Shown: in pieces, positions 17,708-27,999 of the stretch
How positions within the stretch are numbered: the first letter of the stretch is position 1
Layout of the letters: every line of letters starts with the position of its first letter
NCBI RefSeq assembly: GCF_000521485.1
Contig: NZ_BAVS01000001.1
Span: 434,001 to 498,000, forward strand
Origin: Gracilibacillus boraciitolerans JCM 21714
GTDB taxonomy: Bacteria > Bacillota > Bacilli > Bacillales > Amphibacillaceae
Direction: 5' to 3'
DNA length: 64,000 nucleotides
Program-made: the position numbers and the translations under genes
The notes under the pieces: generated by a model
The model's input: the letters and a program-made list of their open reading frames with translations, nothing else
Database searches by the model: none
Told to the model about the DNA's origin: nothing

Positions 17708-18710
17708 TAATATCATCTCCTCCACCTCTTGCTATTACAATTTCTCCAACTTCTTCCAGACGTCTAATAGTAGAAACAATCCGTGATTGTGCTTCTTCTA
17801 CATCTCGTAAACGGACAGGTCCCATAAATTCCATTTCTTCCTTAAAGGTTTCGGCCATGCGATTCGACATATTACTAAAGACAATTTCTTTCACTTCATC
17901 ACTGCCAACCTTAAGAGAAAGTCGTAAATCATCGTTTTCTACTTCGCGAATAACTCGCTGAATCGCACGGTTATCCAATGTAACAATATCTTCAAAGACG
18001 AACATTCTCTTCTTAATTTCTTCAGCCAGCTCCGGATCATCAATTTCAAGCGTATCTAAAATGGTTCTTTCTGTACTTCGGTCAACACCATTTAATACTT
18101 CTACTACTGCCTGAATACCACCTGTTTGCGTATAATCCTGAGAAACTGTTGTCGATAATTTTCTTTCTAATATTTGTTCCACTTCCGCAATTATCTCTGG
18201 TGATGTTGAATCCATTAATGCAATCCTTTTTGCAATATCTGCCTGCATTTCCTGTGGTAATTCTGATAGAATTTGTGCTGATTGTTCAGAATCTAAATAA
18301 GATAATACAAGAGCGATCGTTTGTGGATGTTCATTCTGAATAAAATTAATGATTTGACCAGGTTCTGCCTTTCTGGCAAAGTCAAATGGTTTCACTTGTA
18401 AAGAGGATGTTAAACGATTTAATATATCTCCAGCCTTCTCTTCACCTAATGCTTTTTCAAGTACTGTTTTAGCATAATTAATTCCACCTTGTGAAATATA
18501 ATCCTGTGCCATGGCGATTTCATGGAATTGTTCCATAATATCCTCTTTCTGGGAACCTTCCACTTTTTTCACTGATGAAATTTCTAGCGTTAATTTCTCA
18601 ATCTCTTCCGGTGTAAGATGCTTATATACCTGAGCTGAAACATCAGGTCCTAAAGAGATTAATAGAATAGCAGCCTTTTGTTTACCCGTCAGTTGCTGTC
18701 TTTTCGCCAT
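17700..18710 (-). CDS. fliG: FliG, flagellar motor switch protein
   Basis: A 336-residue protein with the three FliG domains: N-terminal MS-ring binding (LTGKQKAAILLISLGPDVSA), a middle armadillo domain including the EHPQ motif (NFIQNEHPQTIALVLSYLDS, about residue 125), and the C-terminal torque helix region with charged residues (NRAIQRVIREVENDDLRLSL and NMSNRMAETFKEEMEFMGPV). It transmits stator torque to the rotor. The 3' end encodes GGGDDIIV and doubles as the fliH ribosome site. Complete and unaffected by tract changes. Confidence 0.96.
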   Translation of the reverse strand: MAKRQQLTGKQKAAILLISLGPDVSAQVYKHLTPEEIEKLTLEISSVKKVEGSQKEDIMEQFHEIAMAQDYISQGGINYAKTVLEKALGEEKAGDILNRLTSSLQVKPFDFARKAEPGQIINFIQNEHPQTIALVLSYLDSEQSAQILSELPQEMQADIAKRIALMDSTSPEIIAEVEQILERKLSTTVSQDYTQTGGIQAVVEVLNGVDRSTERTILDTLEIDDPELAEEIKKRMFVFEDIVTLDNRAIQRVIREVENDDLRLSLKVGSDEVKEIVFSNMSNRMAETFKEEMEFMGPVRLRDVEEAQSRIVSTIRRLEEVGEIVIARGGGDDIIV

Positions 18711-18725
18711 GCTAATTAACCTCCT

Positions 18726-20330
18726 TTAATCTTCTGATATCCAACTTCTAAGTAGTTTTGCAAATTCTTCCGGTTTATCTTGAGCATATTTTTCAAGTTG
18801 TTTACGTCTCATTGACGCATCAGAATCATCTGTATGTGTGATCGGTGGTATCTCTCGTTCTGTGAATTCAGTCGCTTCCACCTCTTCGACAACTTCTTCC
18901 TCTTCTGAACGTTTACGCCGCAATAAGATAATTAAGAAGATGATAGCTAATAATAAAACACCGCCAACTATGTATATCCATATAGGTATTACGGGAGTTA
19001 CCTGAGCGTTTTGTAACACATTCGTTCCTTCAAATGGTTGCATTACAATTGATACTTTTTCTTCTGGTACAATTTCGCCGTATGTCTTATCAATCGAAGT
19101 TGTGACGATTGATTCTAATATAGACGCAATACTTTCCTCCACCTGTAACTGCTCTTGTGGTGTTAATTCTTCTATTTCACCGTTTTCTAGAACTCTTGTA
19201 TTATCGATTGCTACTTGAATCCCTAAATCTCTAATCTTATACGGACTTTCTACAATGTCTCGCTGAATTCTATTAAATTCATTATTTACTGATTCTTTTA
19301 CTAACTCGTAATCACCAATATTTCCATCTAATCCAGCAGGATAATTTGGGATTTCGCCTTCTTCAACACCGACAGCGCCCTCTTCTGGCTGTGCTCCAAT
19401 GAAGGATTCAGTGATTGTTTCAATACTTACCGGCAACGTATCCATCTCTTCATTGACAGGTTCCACTAATTGCTCCACACGCTTTTCCTGCGTGAAATCA
19501 ATATCGGCAGTTGCAGAAATCGCTACTTTATTCATACCGATCATTGAACCTAACATTCGTTGAACACGTCTTTCAATGTCCTTTTCTATGTCACTTTTGA
19601 TTTGTTGTTGAGAGGTATGTGTATCCCCGTTCGCAAGAGAATTCTCATTATTTAAGTCATAATACTCAAAATTTTGATTCATAATGACGATATTATCAGT
19701 AGGCAGATTTGGTACTGATTTTGAAACCAGATGATACAGAGTATTAATCTGCGATGGTTCAAATTGATAGCCTGGTTGTGTCTGGACCACAATAGATGCG
19801 GTTCCTTCCTGTTGCTGATCACTAATAAACACTGGATCTTCAGGCATATTAATCATTACCTCAGCAGCTTCTATCCCATTGATTTGCGTTATAAGAGTGG
19901 CTAATTCCGTTTGCATGGCGTCCAATTTCATCACATCAAACTCATTATCTGTTACGCCCCCCCATGAACTATTTTCAGCAAAGAATGAATAATCAATACT
20001 GCCACTATCAGGTATACCCTGAGCTGCTAAGTCGACTAACAGTGAATCAGCATCTGCTTCAGGGACATTGACAGCAGTCCCAGCATTAGCGATCTCATAA
20101 CCTACACCCCCCCGAGCATCTAATTCTTCTTTAATTTGACCCACTTCCTGTAACGATAAATCCTTATATAATGTGACCATATTATCATTGGAAGTAGTCA
20201 ATACCGTCGTAAGAATAATCAAGGCTATTAGTAAACCAATTCCTCCAAAAAGTAATCCTTTTTTCATTTTGGACATTGATGAATAATATGCTGTAACTTT
20301 CTCCTTATATTGTTTCCATTTTTCGTTCAT
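18726..20330 (-). CDS. fliF: FliF, flagellar MS-ring protein
   Basis: A 534-residue protein with two membrane segments (about residues 25-46 and 440-465) flanking a large extracytoplasmic ring-building region, as in all FliF. The C-terminal cytoplasmic tail (MRRKQLEKYAQDKPEEFAKL) binds FliG. Two G7 tracts add residues to conserved spots: SSWGGVTDNEFDVMK (19957-19963), where the family has a single Gly before VTDNEF, and DARGGVGYEIANAGT (20107-20113). By contrast a G4 run at 19625-19628 (NGDTHTS) is normal. The ribosome-site region upstream of the ATG also holds a run of eight G (20337-20344). Confidence 0.94.
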   Translation of the reverse strand: MNEKWKQYKEKVTAYYSSMSKMKKGLLFGGIGLLIALIILTTVLTTSNDNMVTLYKDLSLQEVGQIKEELDARGGVGYEIANAGTAVNVPEADADSLLVDLAAQGIPDSGSIDYSFFAENSSWGGVTDNEFDVMKLDAMQTELATLITQINGIEAAEVMINMPEDPVFISDQQQEGTASIVVQTQPGYQFEPSQINTLYHLVSKSVPNLPTDNIVIMNQNFEYYDLNNENSLANGDTHTSQQQIKSDIEKDIERRVQRMLGSMIGMNKVAISATADIDFTQEKRVEQLVEPVNEEMDTLPVSIETITESFIGAQPEEGAVGVEEGEIPNYPAGLDGNIGDYELVKESVNNEFNRIQRDIVESPYKIRDLGIQVAIDNTRVLENGEIEELTPQEQLQVEESIASILESIVTTSIDKTYGEIVPEEKVSIVMQPFEGTNVLQNAQVTPVIPIWIYIVGGVLLLAIIFLIILLRRKRSEEEEVVEEVEATEFTEREIPPITHTDDSDASMRRKQLEKYAQDKPEEFAKLLRSWISED

Positions 20331-20376
20331 TTTGTGCCCCCCCCAACATCATTACTTGCATACAACAAATCAACTA

Positions 20377-20682
20377 TTATACTTGTAATCTCATTATTTC
20401 GTTGTAGGCATCGACTACTTTTTTCTGAATCTGTACGCCTGTTTGTAGCATGATACTAGCTTTTTGTGAAGTAATCATTACATCATGCAAATCATTAATT
20501 TCCCCCCCTTTAGCTAATGCCTCTGTTTTCTGATCGGATGCTTTTTGCGCTTGATTAATATTACTAATTGCCTCTTTAAGATTTGTTGCAAAAGCTTGTT
20601 GCGCTTCACCTACTGATATCTTAGGTTCATTATTTATTTGATTATAATCAGGTTGGATATTTTGCAAAGAATAGATATTCAT
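20377..20682 (-). CDS. fliE: FliE, MS-ring/rod adaptor protein
   Basis: A 101-residue protein ending QIQKKVVDAYNEIMRLQV, the conserved FliE C terminus; FliE joins the MS ring to the rod. The region LAKGGEINDLHDVMITSQKA carries an extra Gly from a G7 tract (20502-20508); relatives have a single Gly there. The start at ATG 20680-20682 (MNIYSLQNIQPD) is preceded by GGAAAGGGTG at a suitable distance; a GTG four codons upstream overlaps that site. It sits between flgC and fliF. Confidence 0.93.
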   Translation of the reverse strand: MNIYSLQNIQPDYNQINNEPKISVGEAQQAFATNLKEAISNINQAQKASDQKTEALAKGGEINDLHDVMITSQKASIMLQTGVQIQKKVVDAYNEIMRLQV

Positions 20683-20710
20683 TGGACTTTTCACCCTTTC
20701 CGTTCTTCAT

Positions 20711-21169
20711 TTACTTACCAATTTCAAGTGCCTTCATTAACATTGTCTTAGATGCGTTTAAAGATGTGACATTCGCCTCATATGATCTTGTCGCACTCAT
20801 CATGTCGACCATTTCTTTCAAAGGATCAACATTTGGCATTTCAACATAGCCATCTTCATTTGCGTCAGGATGATTAGGATTATAAACTAATTGAAAAGGC
20901 TCGTCGTCTTCCACTATTTGAGTTACTTTTACCCCCCCGGAACCTTCACTTTCTCCTCGATAGGATGCATGTTGTAGGATAGATGAAAAACCTTGATCTT
21001 TCGGAGATAATACGGTCATTTTTCTACGGTACGGTTCATATTCACCTTCTGCGTTCACTGTCGCTCTAGTGGTATCCACATTTGCTATATTAGAAGCGAT
21101 TGTGTCCATTCTAAGCCGTTGTGCAGTCAGACCACTAGCGCTCGTATTTATTCCATTAAATATAGACAT
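20711..21169 (-). CDS. flgC: FlgC, flagellar proximal rod protein
   Basis: A 152-residue rod protein with the N-terminal rod motif (NTSASGLTAQRLRMDTIASN, IANVDTTRA) and the C-terminal MVDMMSATRSYEANVTSLNA. It forms the proximal rod with FlgB and FlgF. A G7 tract at 20932-20938 gives GSGGVKVTQIVEDDEPFQ where relatives read GVKVT after one Gly. Starts 2 bases after the flgB stop. Confidence 0.95.
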   Translation of the reverse strand: MSIFNGINTSASGLTAQRLRMDTIASNIANVDTTRATVNAEGEYEPYRRKMTVLSPKDQGFSSILQHASYRGESEGSGGVKVTQIVEDDEPFQLVYNPNHPDANEDGYVEMPNVDPLKEMVDMMSATRSYEANVTSLNASKTMLMKALEIGK

Positions 21170-21171
21170 TA

Positions 21172-21564
21172 TTAATTACCTCCTCTAATAACGCTTTGTA
21201 AACTATTAAATTTGCCATTGATGCGGTCCACTAATGCTTGATAATAGATTTGGTTTTTTGCCAATTCAGACATTTCTTTATCAATATCAACGTTATTACC
21301 ATTATGGTTATACATGGTTGATGTATTTGTTGTGACTTTTATATTAGAAGTATTTGTCGAAAAAGAAAGATGTCGCTCGTCTGTACGCTTTGTTTCAAAT
21401 TGATTCGACAGTTGATTTTTAAGAACTTCATTAAATTGTACATTTTTAGACTTGTAATTTGCTGTATCAGCATTTGATATATTATGTGCGATCGTTCTAT
21501 TCTTAACCGTTGCATAATCTAAAGAATTTTCGAGCGTTTGAATGGTACCTTGAAATAATGACAT
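21172..21564 (-). CDS. flgB: FlgB, flagellar proximal rod protein; first gene of the fla/che operon
   Basis: A 130-residue rod protein with the typical N-terminal MSLFQGTIQTLENSLDYATV and IAHNISNADTANYKSKNVQF. I chose the ATG at 21562-21564 because it is preceded by AGTGGAGGA at 7 bases; the frame is open 11 codons further upstream but those residues are not family-like. This gene opens the long fla/che transcription unit and is preceded by a SigA-type promoter (21620-21648) and the codY terminator. Confidence 0.95.
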   Translation of the reverse strand: MSLFQGTIQTLENSLDYATVKNRTIAHNISNADTANYKSKNVQFNEVLKNQLSNQFETKRTDERHLSFSTNTSNIKVTTNTSTMYNHNGNNVDIDKEMSELAKNQIYYQALVDRINGKFNSLQSVIRGGN

Positions 21565-21619
21565 GTCAAATCCTCCACTTTTTTTATAAACAGTCATAAA
21601 AATTATTCCTCTAACGAAT

Positions 21620-21648
21620 ATTGTAAGATAAATAACACAAACTGTCTA
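21620..21648 (-). promoter_or_regulatory. Candidate SigA promoter of the fla/che operon
   Basis: Minus strand TAGACA, 17 bases, TACAAT: each hexamer differs from the consensus at one position, with ideal spacing. It lies about 55 bases upstream of the flgB start, in the gap after the codY terminator. The same two hexamers with the same spacing precede sucC. I found no good SigD (TAAA...GCCGATAT) site in this gap. Confidence 0.55.
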
Positions 21649-21784
21649 TGACTAATCGTCATATCATTACTAAAATAGGTTACTTTTTTTATAAAAATAG
21701 GTCTAAGGTCTTGATTTTAGTTAATTTTTTGTGGTTTTTTAAAAATTAATGTCGAAGAAATAGCATATATATGAATTTCAAAAT

Positions 21785-21821
21785 AAAAAAAGTTCTCCAT
21801 TTTAGTTTGGAGAACTTTTTT
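21785..21821 (-). terminator. Intrinsic terminator after codY
   Basis: GTTCTCC and GGAGAAC arms flanked by A and T runs form a strong hairpin (13-bp stem including the A/T pairs) 11 bases after the codY stop. It separates the xerC-hslV-hslU-codY unit from the fla/che operon, which in this organism therefore likely has its own promoter. Confidence 0.85.
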
Positions 21822-21831
21822 ATAAATATTT

Positions 21832-22596
21832 TTATTTTAATTCATTTAAAAATTTATCATTTAGAACTTTAATATAGGTACCCTTCATTCCTAAAGATCT
21901 TGATTCAATCACACCTGCACTCTCCAACTTTCTAAGTGCATTGACGATCACAGAACGGGTAATACCCACCCGATCAGCTATCTTGCTTGCTACTAATAAT
22001 CCTTCCATACCAGCTAATTCTTCAAAAATGTGCTCAATTGCCTCTAACTCACTATATGATAACGAACTGATTGCCATCTGCACAACAGCTGTACTTCTTG
22101 CTTCTTCTTCAATTTCTCCCGTTTTTTCATGCAATATCTCCATTCCTACCACAGTGGCACCATATTCGGCTAAGACTAGCTCATCATCCTCAAAAGAATC
22201 AGATAATCTACTTAATATTAACGTACCTAAACGTTGTCCACCACCTATAATCGGAACAATGGTTGTTAACCCGTTTTGAAATAAATCACGGTTCTCAACT
22301 GGAAAAGCTGTGTATTCACTATCAATATCAAGATTTGTAGTAGTGGTTGTGATATTAAATAAATTTTTAGTATAGGTTTCTGGAAATTGTCTTTCTTCTA
22401 ACATTTTTTTCATTCGATCATTTTCAATCAGTTGATTTATAGCAAACCCTAATAGTTTACCTCTTCTGCTTACAATAAAGACATTGGCACTAATTACATC
22501 TCTTAATGTTTTGGCCATATCTTTGAAATCCACAGACTTTCCTTTAGTTTTCTGCAGCATCGCATTTATTTCTCTGGTTTTTTCTAATAATTGCAT
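21832..22596 (-). CDS. codY: CodY, GTP- and branched-chain amino acid-sensing global repressor
   Basis: A protein of about 254 residues, nearly colinear with B. subtilis CodY. It has the N-terminal GAF-like ligand domain ([20 protein letters not shown], then [19 protein letters not shown]) and the C-terminal winged helix-turn-helix ([40 protein letters not shown]). It represses amino-acid, peptide transport and often motility genes when nutrients are plentiful. The start is taken as ATG at 22596 ([13 protein letters not shown]), the alignment-supported start; a start four codons upstream (22608) is possible. It directly follows hslU, the classic codV-codW-codX-codY order. Confidence 0.96.
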   Translation of the reverse strand: MQLLEKTREINAMLQKTKGKSVDFKDMAKTLRDVISANVFIVSRRGKLLGFAINQLIENDRMKKMLEERQFPETYTKNLFNITTTTTNLDIDSEYTAFPVENRDLFQNGLTTIVPIIGGGQRLGTLILSRLSDSFEDDELVLAEYGATVVGMEILHEKTGEIEEEARSTAVVQMAISSLSYSELEAIEHIFEELAGMEGLLVASKIADRVGITRSVIVNALRKLESAGVIESRSLGMKGTYIKVLNDKFLNELK

Positions 22597-22613
22597 TTCA
22601 TTCACCATCCAAG

Positions 22614-24020
22614 TTATAAAATAAATTGACTTAAATCTCTATTTGTTGCAATTGCTTTTAGTTTATCATTAACATAATGTTCCGTAATTTCAATATTTCC
22701 TATCCCAATATCTGAAGCTTCATATGACAATTCTTCCAGCAACTTTTCTAATATCGTATGTAGTCTTCTTGCTCCAATATTATCTGTTTCCTGGTTCACT
22801 TGATATGCTATTTCTGCTAGACGGTATATCGCTTCATTTGTAAAAGAAATGGTTATACCTTCTGTTTCCAACAATGCTTTGTACTGAGTTAACAGTGAAT
22901 TAGACGGTTCTTTTAGGATTCGCTCAAAATCAGTAATAGTTAGTTTTTCAAATTCTACGCGAATTGGAAATCTACCTTGTAATTCAGGAATCAAATCAGA
23001 AGGTTTAGCCATATGGAAAGCACCTGCTGCGATAAACAACATATGATCGGTCTTAACTGTACCATATTTAGTAACAATTGACGATCCTTCTACAATTGGC
23101 AGGATATCTCTTTGTACCCCCCCTTCTCTCGATACGGTTGATGATTGTTCTTGTTTAACCGCAACTTTATCGATTTCATCAATAAAAATAATCCCCCCCA
23201 TTTGTTCTGCTTTTTCGATTGCTTGGTGGATGACGTGGTCCATATCAATAAGTTTCTGTGCTTCCTGATCGATTAAAACTTTTCTCGCATCTTTAACTAG
23301 AAGACTTCTCTTCTTTTTCTTTTTAGGTATCAGTGAACCCAAGGCATCCTGCATGTTCATTCCCATTTGTTCCATTCCAGATCCTTGGAGCATGTCAAAC
23401 ATATTAGTTGTTTGTTCTTCTACTTCAATTGTTACTGTACGATCTTCAAGTTCACCAAGTTCTAATAATTTCTTTGTTTGTTGTCGTTGTTGCTGGATAC
23501 TCTCTTTTGCTTCTTTATCCTGTGTTTGGTCCTCATGTGATTGTTGTTGATTTTGATTAAGAAAGAAGTCAAATGGATTTTTTGTAGAATTATTTTTCTT
23601 TTTTGATGGTACGAACAACTCCACAATTCTATTGTTAGCTAATTTTTCAGCCTTACCTTCTACTTCCTTCATCGCATCTTCTTTTACCATCCGTATTGAT
23701 GTTTCAACTAAATCTCTTACCATCGATTCCACATCACGTCCAACATACCCGACTTCTGTATATTTTGTTGCTTCTACTTTAATAAACGGTGCGCCCACCA
23801 ATTTCGCCAGCCTTCTGGCTACTTCAGTTTTTCCTACACCAGTAGGTCCTATCATCAAGATATTTTTAGGGACTATTTCATTTCTTAGTTCTTCAGACAG
23901 TTGCATTCTTCGATAACGATTTCTCAAAGCAACTGCTACCGCTTTTTTAGCATTCTCCTGACCAATTATATATTCACTTAATTTTTCAACGATTTTTTTA
24001 GGAGTTAGATTCAATGACAT
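22614..24020 (-). CDS. hslU: HslU (ClpY/CodX), ATPase subunit of the HslUV protease
   Basis: An AAA+ unfoldase that feeds substrates to HslV. It shows Walker [19 protein letters not shown] near residue 57, a Gln-rich I domain insertion, Walker [12 protein letters not shown], sensor and C-terminal domains. Two G7 tracts add Gly to strongly conserved places: [15 protein letters not shown] (23193-23199), next to Walker B, and [15 protein letters not shown] (23117-23123), where relatives read SREGVQRD. The start at 24020 ([14 protein letters not shown]) is preceded by AAGAAGGG. It lies between hslV and codY. Confidence 0.95.
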   Translation of the reverse strand: MSLNLTPKKIVEKLSEYIIGQENAKKAVAVALRNRYRRMQLSEELRNEIVPKNILMIGPTGVGKTEVARRLAKLVGAPFIKVEATKYTEVGYVGRDVESMVRDLVETSIRMVKEDAMKEVEGKAEKLANNRIVELFVPSKKKNNSTKNPFDFFLNQNQQQSHEDQTQDKEAKESIQQQRQQTKKLLELGELEDRTVTIEVEEQTTNMFDMLQGSGMEQMGMNMQDALGSLIPKKKKKRSLLVKDARKVLIDQEAQKLIDMDHVIHQAIEKAEQMGGIIFIDEIDKVAVKQEQSSTVSREGGVQRDILPIVEGSSIVTKYGTVKTDHMLFIAAGAFHMAKPSDLIPELQGRFPIRVEFEKLTITDFERILKEPSNSLLTQYKALLETEGITISFTNEAIYRLAEIAYQVNQETDNIGARRLHTILEKLLEELSYEASDIGIGNIEITEHYVNDKLKAIATNRDLSQFIL

Positions 24021-24035
24021 AAGGATCATCCCTTC

Positions 24036-24581
24036 TTATTCAAGCTCTTCCAATATTAATTGATTGTTAGTAAACACACAAATTTCCCCCCCAGCTATTT
24101 CTAAGGACGATTTGGCAATCTCTTTTGCTTCCATTGTTGGTGCATGTCTCTTTAAAGCTCTTCCAGCACTTAAAGCATAGTTCCCACCTGAACCAATTGC
24201 AAGGATGCCATCATCTGGTTCAATCACTTCACCAGTACCTGAAATTAACAATAGTTCTTTTTTATTCATTACGATTAACATAGCTTCTAATTTTCTTAAG
24301 TATTTATCATTTCGCCAATCTTTGGCTAGTTCCACTGCGGCCCGGGAAAGATTTCCATCATATGTTTCTAATTTGGCTTCAAAGCTTTCATATAAAGTAA
24401 ACGCATCTGCTACAGAACCGGCAAACCCTGCTAATACTTGATTCTGATATAGTTTTCTTACTTTTTTTGCCGTATGTTTCATTATTACTTGATTTCCAAG
24501 TGTTACCTGACCATCACCACACATAGCTGATTTTCCATTATGTTGGACAGCGAATATTGTCGTCGCATGAAATGTTTCCAT
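24036..24581 (-). CDS. hslV: HslV (ClpQ/CodW), protease subunit of HslUV
   Basis: A 181-residue proteasome-like peptidase that forms the dodecameric core of HslUV. The sequence [20 protein letters not shown] and [20 protein letters not shown] match Bacillus CodW closely. In B. subtilis the N-terminal residue after Met removal is Ser; here the second residue is Glu, so the nucleophile may be the Thr of HATTIF, as in some relatives (inference). A G7 tract (24086-24092) makes [13 protein letters not shown] from the usual single Gly. The ATG follows AGAGGAGG. Confidence 0.95.
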   Translation of the reverse strand: METFHATTIFAVQHNGKSAMCGDGQVTLGNQVIMKHTAKKVRKLYQNQVLAGFAGSVADAFTLYESFEAKLETYDGNLSRAAVELAKDWRNDKYLRKLEAMLIVMNKKELLLISGTGEVIEPDDGILAIGSGGNYALSAGRALKRHAPTMEAKEIAKSSLEIAGGEICVFTNNQLILEELE

Positions 24582-24602
24582 CTTTAGTCCTCCTCTAATA
24601 CA

Positions 24603-25508
24603 TTAACGATTCGCACGTGGATGTGCTGTATGATAAACTTTTTTTAAACGGTCTTTAGAGACATGGGTATAGATCTGAGTAGAAGATAAATTAGTATGAC
24701 CCAATAATTCTTGTACAGCGCGCAAATCAGCACCATTATCTAATAAATGTGTGGCAAAACTATGCCTTAATTTATGTGGATGAATTTGAAAGGTTAGTGC
24801 TGCTTCTTCCACTTGCTTATTAATAATTAATCGTACACCTCTTGCTGTTAATGGATTACCTCTAGCATTTAAAAACAAAAAATTTTGTGGTTGACTTTTT
24901 TCAGTTATTAATAAAGACCGGCTTTCATTTATATAGTGAACAAGTGCTTTTTCAGCGTAGTCTCCAAATGGTACATATCTTTCCTTATTTCCTTTACCTA
25001 AGACCAATATGGTTTGGAGTTCGAAGTCAATTTTATCCATTGTTATATGCACACATTCACTGACTCTAATGCCTGTCCCATATAACACTTCTAATAAAGC
25101 CAAGTTACGTTTGCCAAGTTTTGAAGACCTATCAATAGCATCAAATAGTTTATTAATTTCTTCCTGGTATAGAAATTCAGGTATTTTATATGGTGTTCTA
25201 GGCAATTGTAAATGAACAAGTGGGTTCTCCAAAACAATCTTTTCTCTAATAAGAAATTTAAAAAAGCTTCTTAGCGTTGAAATGTGACGGCTTATTGACC
25301 TTTTCACTAGTCCTTGTTCATACAATGTTGTTAAATAGGTACGAATAATTGCATAATTAACAAGGGATAAGCTTTCTAAATTTTCTGATGTTAGAAATCG
25401 AAAAAAATGCGCTAAATCTTTTTCATAAGCCTCGATTGTACTTTTCGATGCATTCTTTTCGATTTGTAAGTACTCCAAATATTTCAACCATTCTTTATAA
25501 TAATTCAT
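24603..25508 (-). CDS. xerC: XerC (CodV), tyrosine recombinase for chromosome dimer resolution
   Basis: A 301-residue tyrosine recombinase with an N-terminal SAM-like core-binding domain (KNASKSTIEAYEKDLAHFFR) and the catalytic domain. Catalytic residues are visible: Arg in YGTGIRVSECVHI, the HKLRH box, GHTNLSST, and the nucleophile Tyr in QIYTHVSKDRLKK. With XerD it resolves chromosome dimers at dif. The gene starts at ATG 25508 after AAGAGGTGG. In Bacillus trmFO lies between topA and this gene, but not here. Confidence 0.94.
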   Translation of the reverse strand: MNYYKEWLKYLEYLQIEKNASKSTIEAYEKDLAHFFRFLTSENLESLSLVNYAIIRTYLTTLYEQGLVKRSISRHISTLRSFFKFLIREKIVLENPLVHLQLPRTPYKIPEFLYQEEINKLFDAIDRSSKLGKRNLALLEVLYGTGIRVSECVHITMDKIDFELQTILVLGKGNKERYVPFGDYAEKALVHYINESRSLLITEKSQPQNFLFLNARGNPLTARGVRLIINKQVEEAALTFQIHPHKLRHSFATHLLDNGADLRAVQELLGHTNLSSTQIYTHVSKDRLKKVYHTAHPRANR

Positions 25509-25878
25509 AAGCCACCTCTTAATGCGTTAAAATAGTATCATAAGCAATTCAAGTCTGCAATTGTAATGGCAATATTGTTAACAGTTTATCAAAGATTACC
25601 TTTAATATTATATTATTCCCCTTAAAAGATTGAGCCAAAACAAACAATTACTCTTTATTGTAAGCAATTTCATTAATTACCTTATTTACTATAATACTAA
25701 CATTAAAAAGTACATAAGAGAAACCAGACATTCCATCGTTTCATTTCAAGCCATTAACTTTCAACTTGATCCAACTATTTTTATATGGAATTATAACTAT
25801 TTTCTAAACGTTTACTTGATTTAACATCAATCAATATCACTTCATTCTGGGCTATTTTTGTAATTATTCATAATAAAA
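25509..25878. other. Gene-free gap between xerC and topA
   Basis: This 370-base, very AT-rich stretch has no convincing coding sequence. A possible weak promoter for xerC reads TTGCAG, 17 bases, TACTAT on the minus strand about 15 bases before the xerC ribosome site; an alternative is TTACAA, 18 bases, TATGAT. It occupies the slot where trmFO (gid) sits in B. subtilis, and I see no recognisable remnant of that gene. Confidence 0.5.
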
Positions 25879-25907
25879 TGAAGCTTACTCTTTATATGAG
25901 TAAGCTT
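25879..25907 (-). terminator. Intrinsic terminator after topA
   Basis: GAAGCTTACTC and GAGTAAGCTTC form an 11-bp perfect stem with a 7-base loop, starting 10 bases after the topA stop and followed by ATTTTATTA on the minus strand. Confidence 0.8.
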
Positions 25908-25917
25908 CTATATTATT

Positions 25918-27999
25918 CTATCCTTGTTCCTCTTCTTTATAATCGCATGAAGAACATTGTACTTGTGTATTTTTCTTTGATTTCTTCTCAACTAGCATTT
26001 TATTACATTTCGGACAATCTCTTCCTACTGGTTTATCCCATGAAATAAATTCACACTTAGGATAATTATCACAACCATAGAAGGTCCGTCGCTTCTTTGT
26101 CTTTCTTTCTACAATATTACCATCTTTACATTCTGGACATTTAACCCCAATCTCTTTCAAGATAGGCTTCGTATTACGACATTCAGGGAAATTAGAACAT
26201 GCAAGAAATTTCCCATATCTGCCCATTTTATAGACCATTTCATGTCCGCACTTTTCACAATCAATACCTGCAGGTTCATCACGAATTTCAACTTTTTCCA
26301 TTTCTTTTTCTGCTTTTTCAAGACGTTTATCAAAACCTTGATAAAACTGATCAATTATTTTTATCCATTGTGTATGACCTTCTTCAACTGCATCTAAATC
26401 CTCTTCCATTTTAGCAGTAAAAGCAACATCGATAATCTCAGGGAAAAATTCATTAATTAATTGAATGACGATTTCGCCAAGTTCGGTTGGAACAAATCTT
26501 TTATTATCTAATGCAATATAACCTCTCCGTTGTATCGTATCCAATGTTGGAGCATACGTAGAAGGTCTGCCAATACCTTTCTCCTCCATAGTCTTTACAA
26601 GTCTTGCTTCTGTATATCTTGGAGGTGGCTGTGTAAAGTGTTGGTTTGGTGTTATTTTTTCTGTTTTTACTATTTCACCTTCATTTAGATCTGGTAACCA
26701 TTTGTCTGTCTGCTTTTGTTGATCATCGGTACTTTCGATATAGACTGTCATAAATCCTTTAAATTTAATTTTTGAACCTGTTGCTCTAAATTCTATGCCT
26801 TGGTTTGTAAGATGTACAGTCATCGTATCCATAACAGCTGATGCCATTTGACTGGCAATGAATCTTTCCCAAATTAGTTTATATAACTTAAGTTGATCTC
26901 TGGATAGTATTGATTTTACAGATTGCGGATCTCTTAAAGCATTTGTAGGTCTGATAGCTTCGTGTGCGTCTTGGGCACCTTCTGAATTTTTCGATTTTTT
27001 ATTAATCCCAGTGAATTCTTTTCCATATTTATTTTCCACATATTCTTTCGCCTGATTTTTAGCGGTTTCAGAAATTCTTGTGGAATCTGTACGCATATAC
27101 GTGATTAAACCTGTGACGCCACCTTCTTTTCTTCCTAAATCAATTCCTTCATACAATTGTTGAGCAACCATCATTGTTTTTCTTGCTCGAAAATTTAATT
27201 TCCTCGCTGCCTCTTGTTGTAAGGAAGAGGTAGTAAAAGCCAGTGATGGATTTCTATTTCGTTCTTTTTTATTTACTTTCTCTACTAAGAAGTCATTTCC
27301 TTTTAAAGTAGCTAATATCTGATCAACATCTTCTTTTGAACGCAGGGCTTTCTTTTTACCATCTACTCCATAAAAAGCTGCATCAAATGTTTGCTTTCCT
27401 TTATGAAAAACAGAATCAATACTCCAATATTCTTCTGGTTTAAACTCTTTAATCTCATTTTCTCTATCAATAATCATTTTAACGGCAACGGACTGAACAC
27501 GCCCTGCACTTAAACCTTTCTTTACTTTCTGCCAGAGAAGTGGACTAATATTATATCCTACTAAGCGATCTAAAATTCTCCTAGCTTGTTGAGCATCAAC
27601 CAAATCCATATTAATCGTTCTAGGGTGCTTAAAAGAGTCCTTGACCGCTTCTTTGGTGATTTCATTAAATACCACTCTACACTCAGAATCTAAATCAATA
27701 TTTAAACTATGAGCTAAATGCCATGCAATTGCTTCCCCCCCTTCACGATCGGGATCGGCTGCAAGGAATACTTTATCCACTTTTTTGGCGGCAGTTTTTA
27801 ATTCCTTCAAAACAGGACCCTTACCTCGGATCGTAATGTACTTTGGGTCATAATCATTTTTTACATCTACACCCATTTGACTTTTCGGAAGGTCTCTAAC
27901 ATGTCCCATCGAAGCTTTTACTTTATATTTTTTCCCTAAATATTTTTCTATAGTTTTAGCCTTAGCTGGTGATTCAACGATTACTAAATATTGTTCCAT
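25918..27999 (-). CDS. topA: TopA, DNA topoisomerase I
   Basis: A 693-residue type IA topoisomerase that relaxes negative supercoils. It has the TOPRIM domain, the active-site Tyr in [14 protein letters not shown] near residue 300, and three C4 zinc-ribbon repeats at the C terminus (CEKCGHEM..., CPECKDGN..., CPKCNKML...). The near-invariant acidic motif DPDREGEAIAWH is read here as [13 protein letters not shown], because of a G7 tract at 27735-27741. An extra Gly between the metal-binding Glu residues would be expected to damage an essential enzyme, so either the base call or the enzyme is unusual. A G7 run (28009-28015) also fills the ribosome site before the ATG. Confidence 0.96.
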   Translation of the reverse strand: MEQYLVIVESPAKAKTIEKYLGKKYKVKASMGHVRDLPKSQMGVDVKNDYDPKYITIRGKGPVLKELKTAAKKVDKVFLAADPDREGGEAIAWHLAHSLNIDLDSECRVVFNEITKEAVKDSFKHPRTINMDLVDAQQARRILDRLVGYNISPLLWQKVKKGLSAGRVQSVAVKMIIDRENEIKEFKPEEYWSIDSVFHKGKQTFDAAFYGVDGKKKALRSKEDVDQILATLKGNDFLVEKVNKKERNRNPSLAFTTSSLQQEAARKLNFRARKTMMVAQQLYEGIDLGRKEGGVTGLITYMRTDSTRISETAKNQAKEYVENKYGKEFTGINKKSKNSEGAQDAHEAIRPTNALRDPQSVKSILSRDQLKLYKLIWERFIASQMASAVMDTMTVHLTNQGIEFRATGSKIKFKGFMTVYIESTDDQQKQTDKWLPDLNEGEIVKTEKITPNQHFTQPPPRYTEARLVKTMEEKGIGRPSTYAPTLDTIQRRGYIALDNKRFVPTELGEIVIQLINEFFPEIIDVAFTAKMEEDLDAVEEGHTQWIKIIDQFYQGFDKRLEKAEKEMEKVEIRDEPAGIDCEKCGHEMVYKMGRYGKFLACSNFPECRNTKPILKEIGVKCPECKDGNIVERKTKKRRTFYGCDNYPKCEFISWDKPVGRDCPKCNKMLVEKKSKKNTQVQCSSCDYKEEEQG

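Noticed and set aside
21598-21784. SigD promoter or CodY box upstream of flgB
   Set aside because: I found no convincing match to the SigD hexamers or to the CodY palindrome; only the SigA-type hexamers are well supported.
25630-25824. Plus-strand open frame of 64 codons in the xerC-topA gap
   Set aside because: AT-rich, no ribosome site, hydrophobic low-complexity product, no family resemblance.
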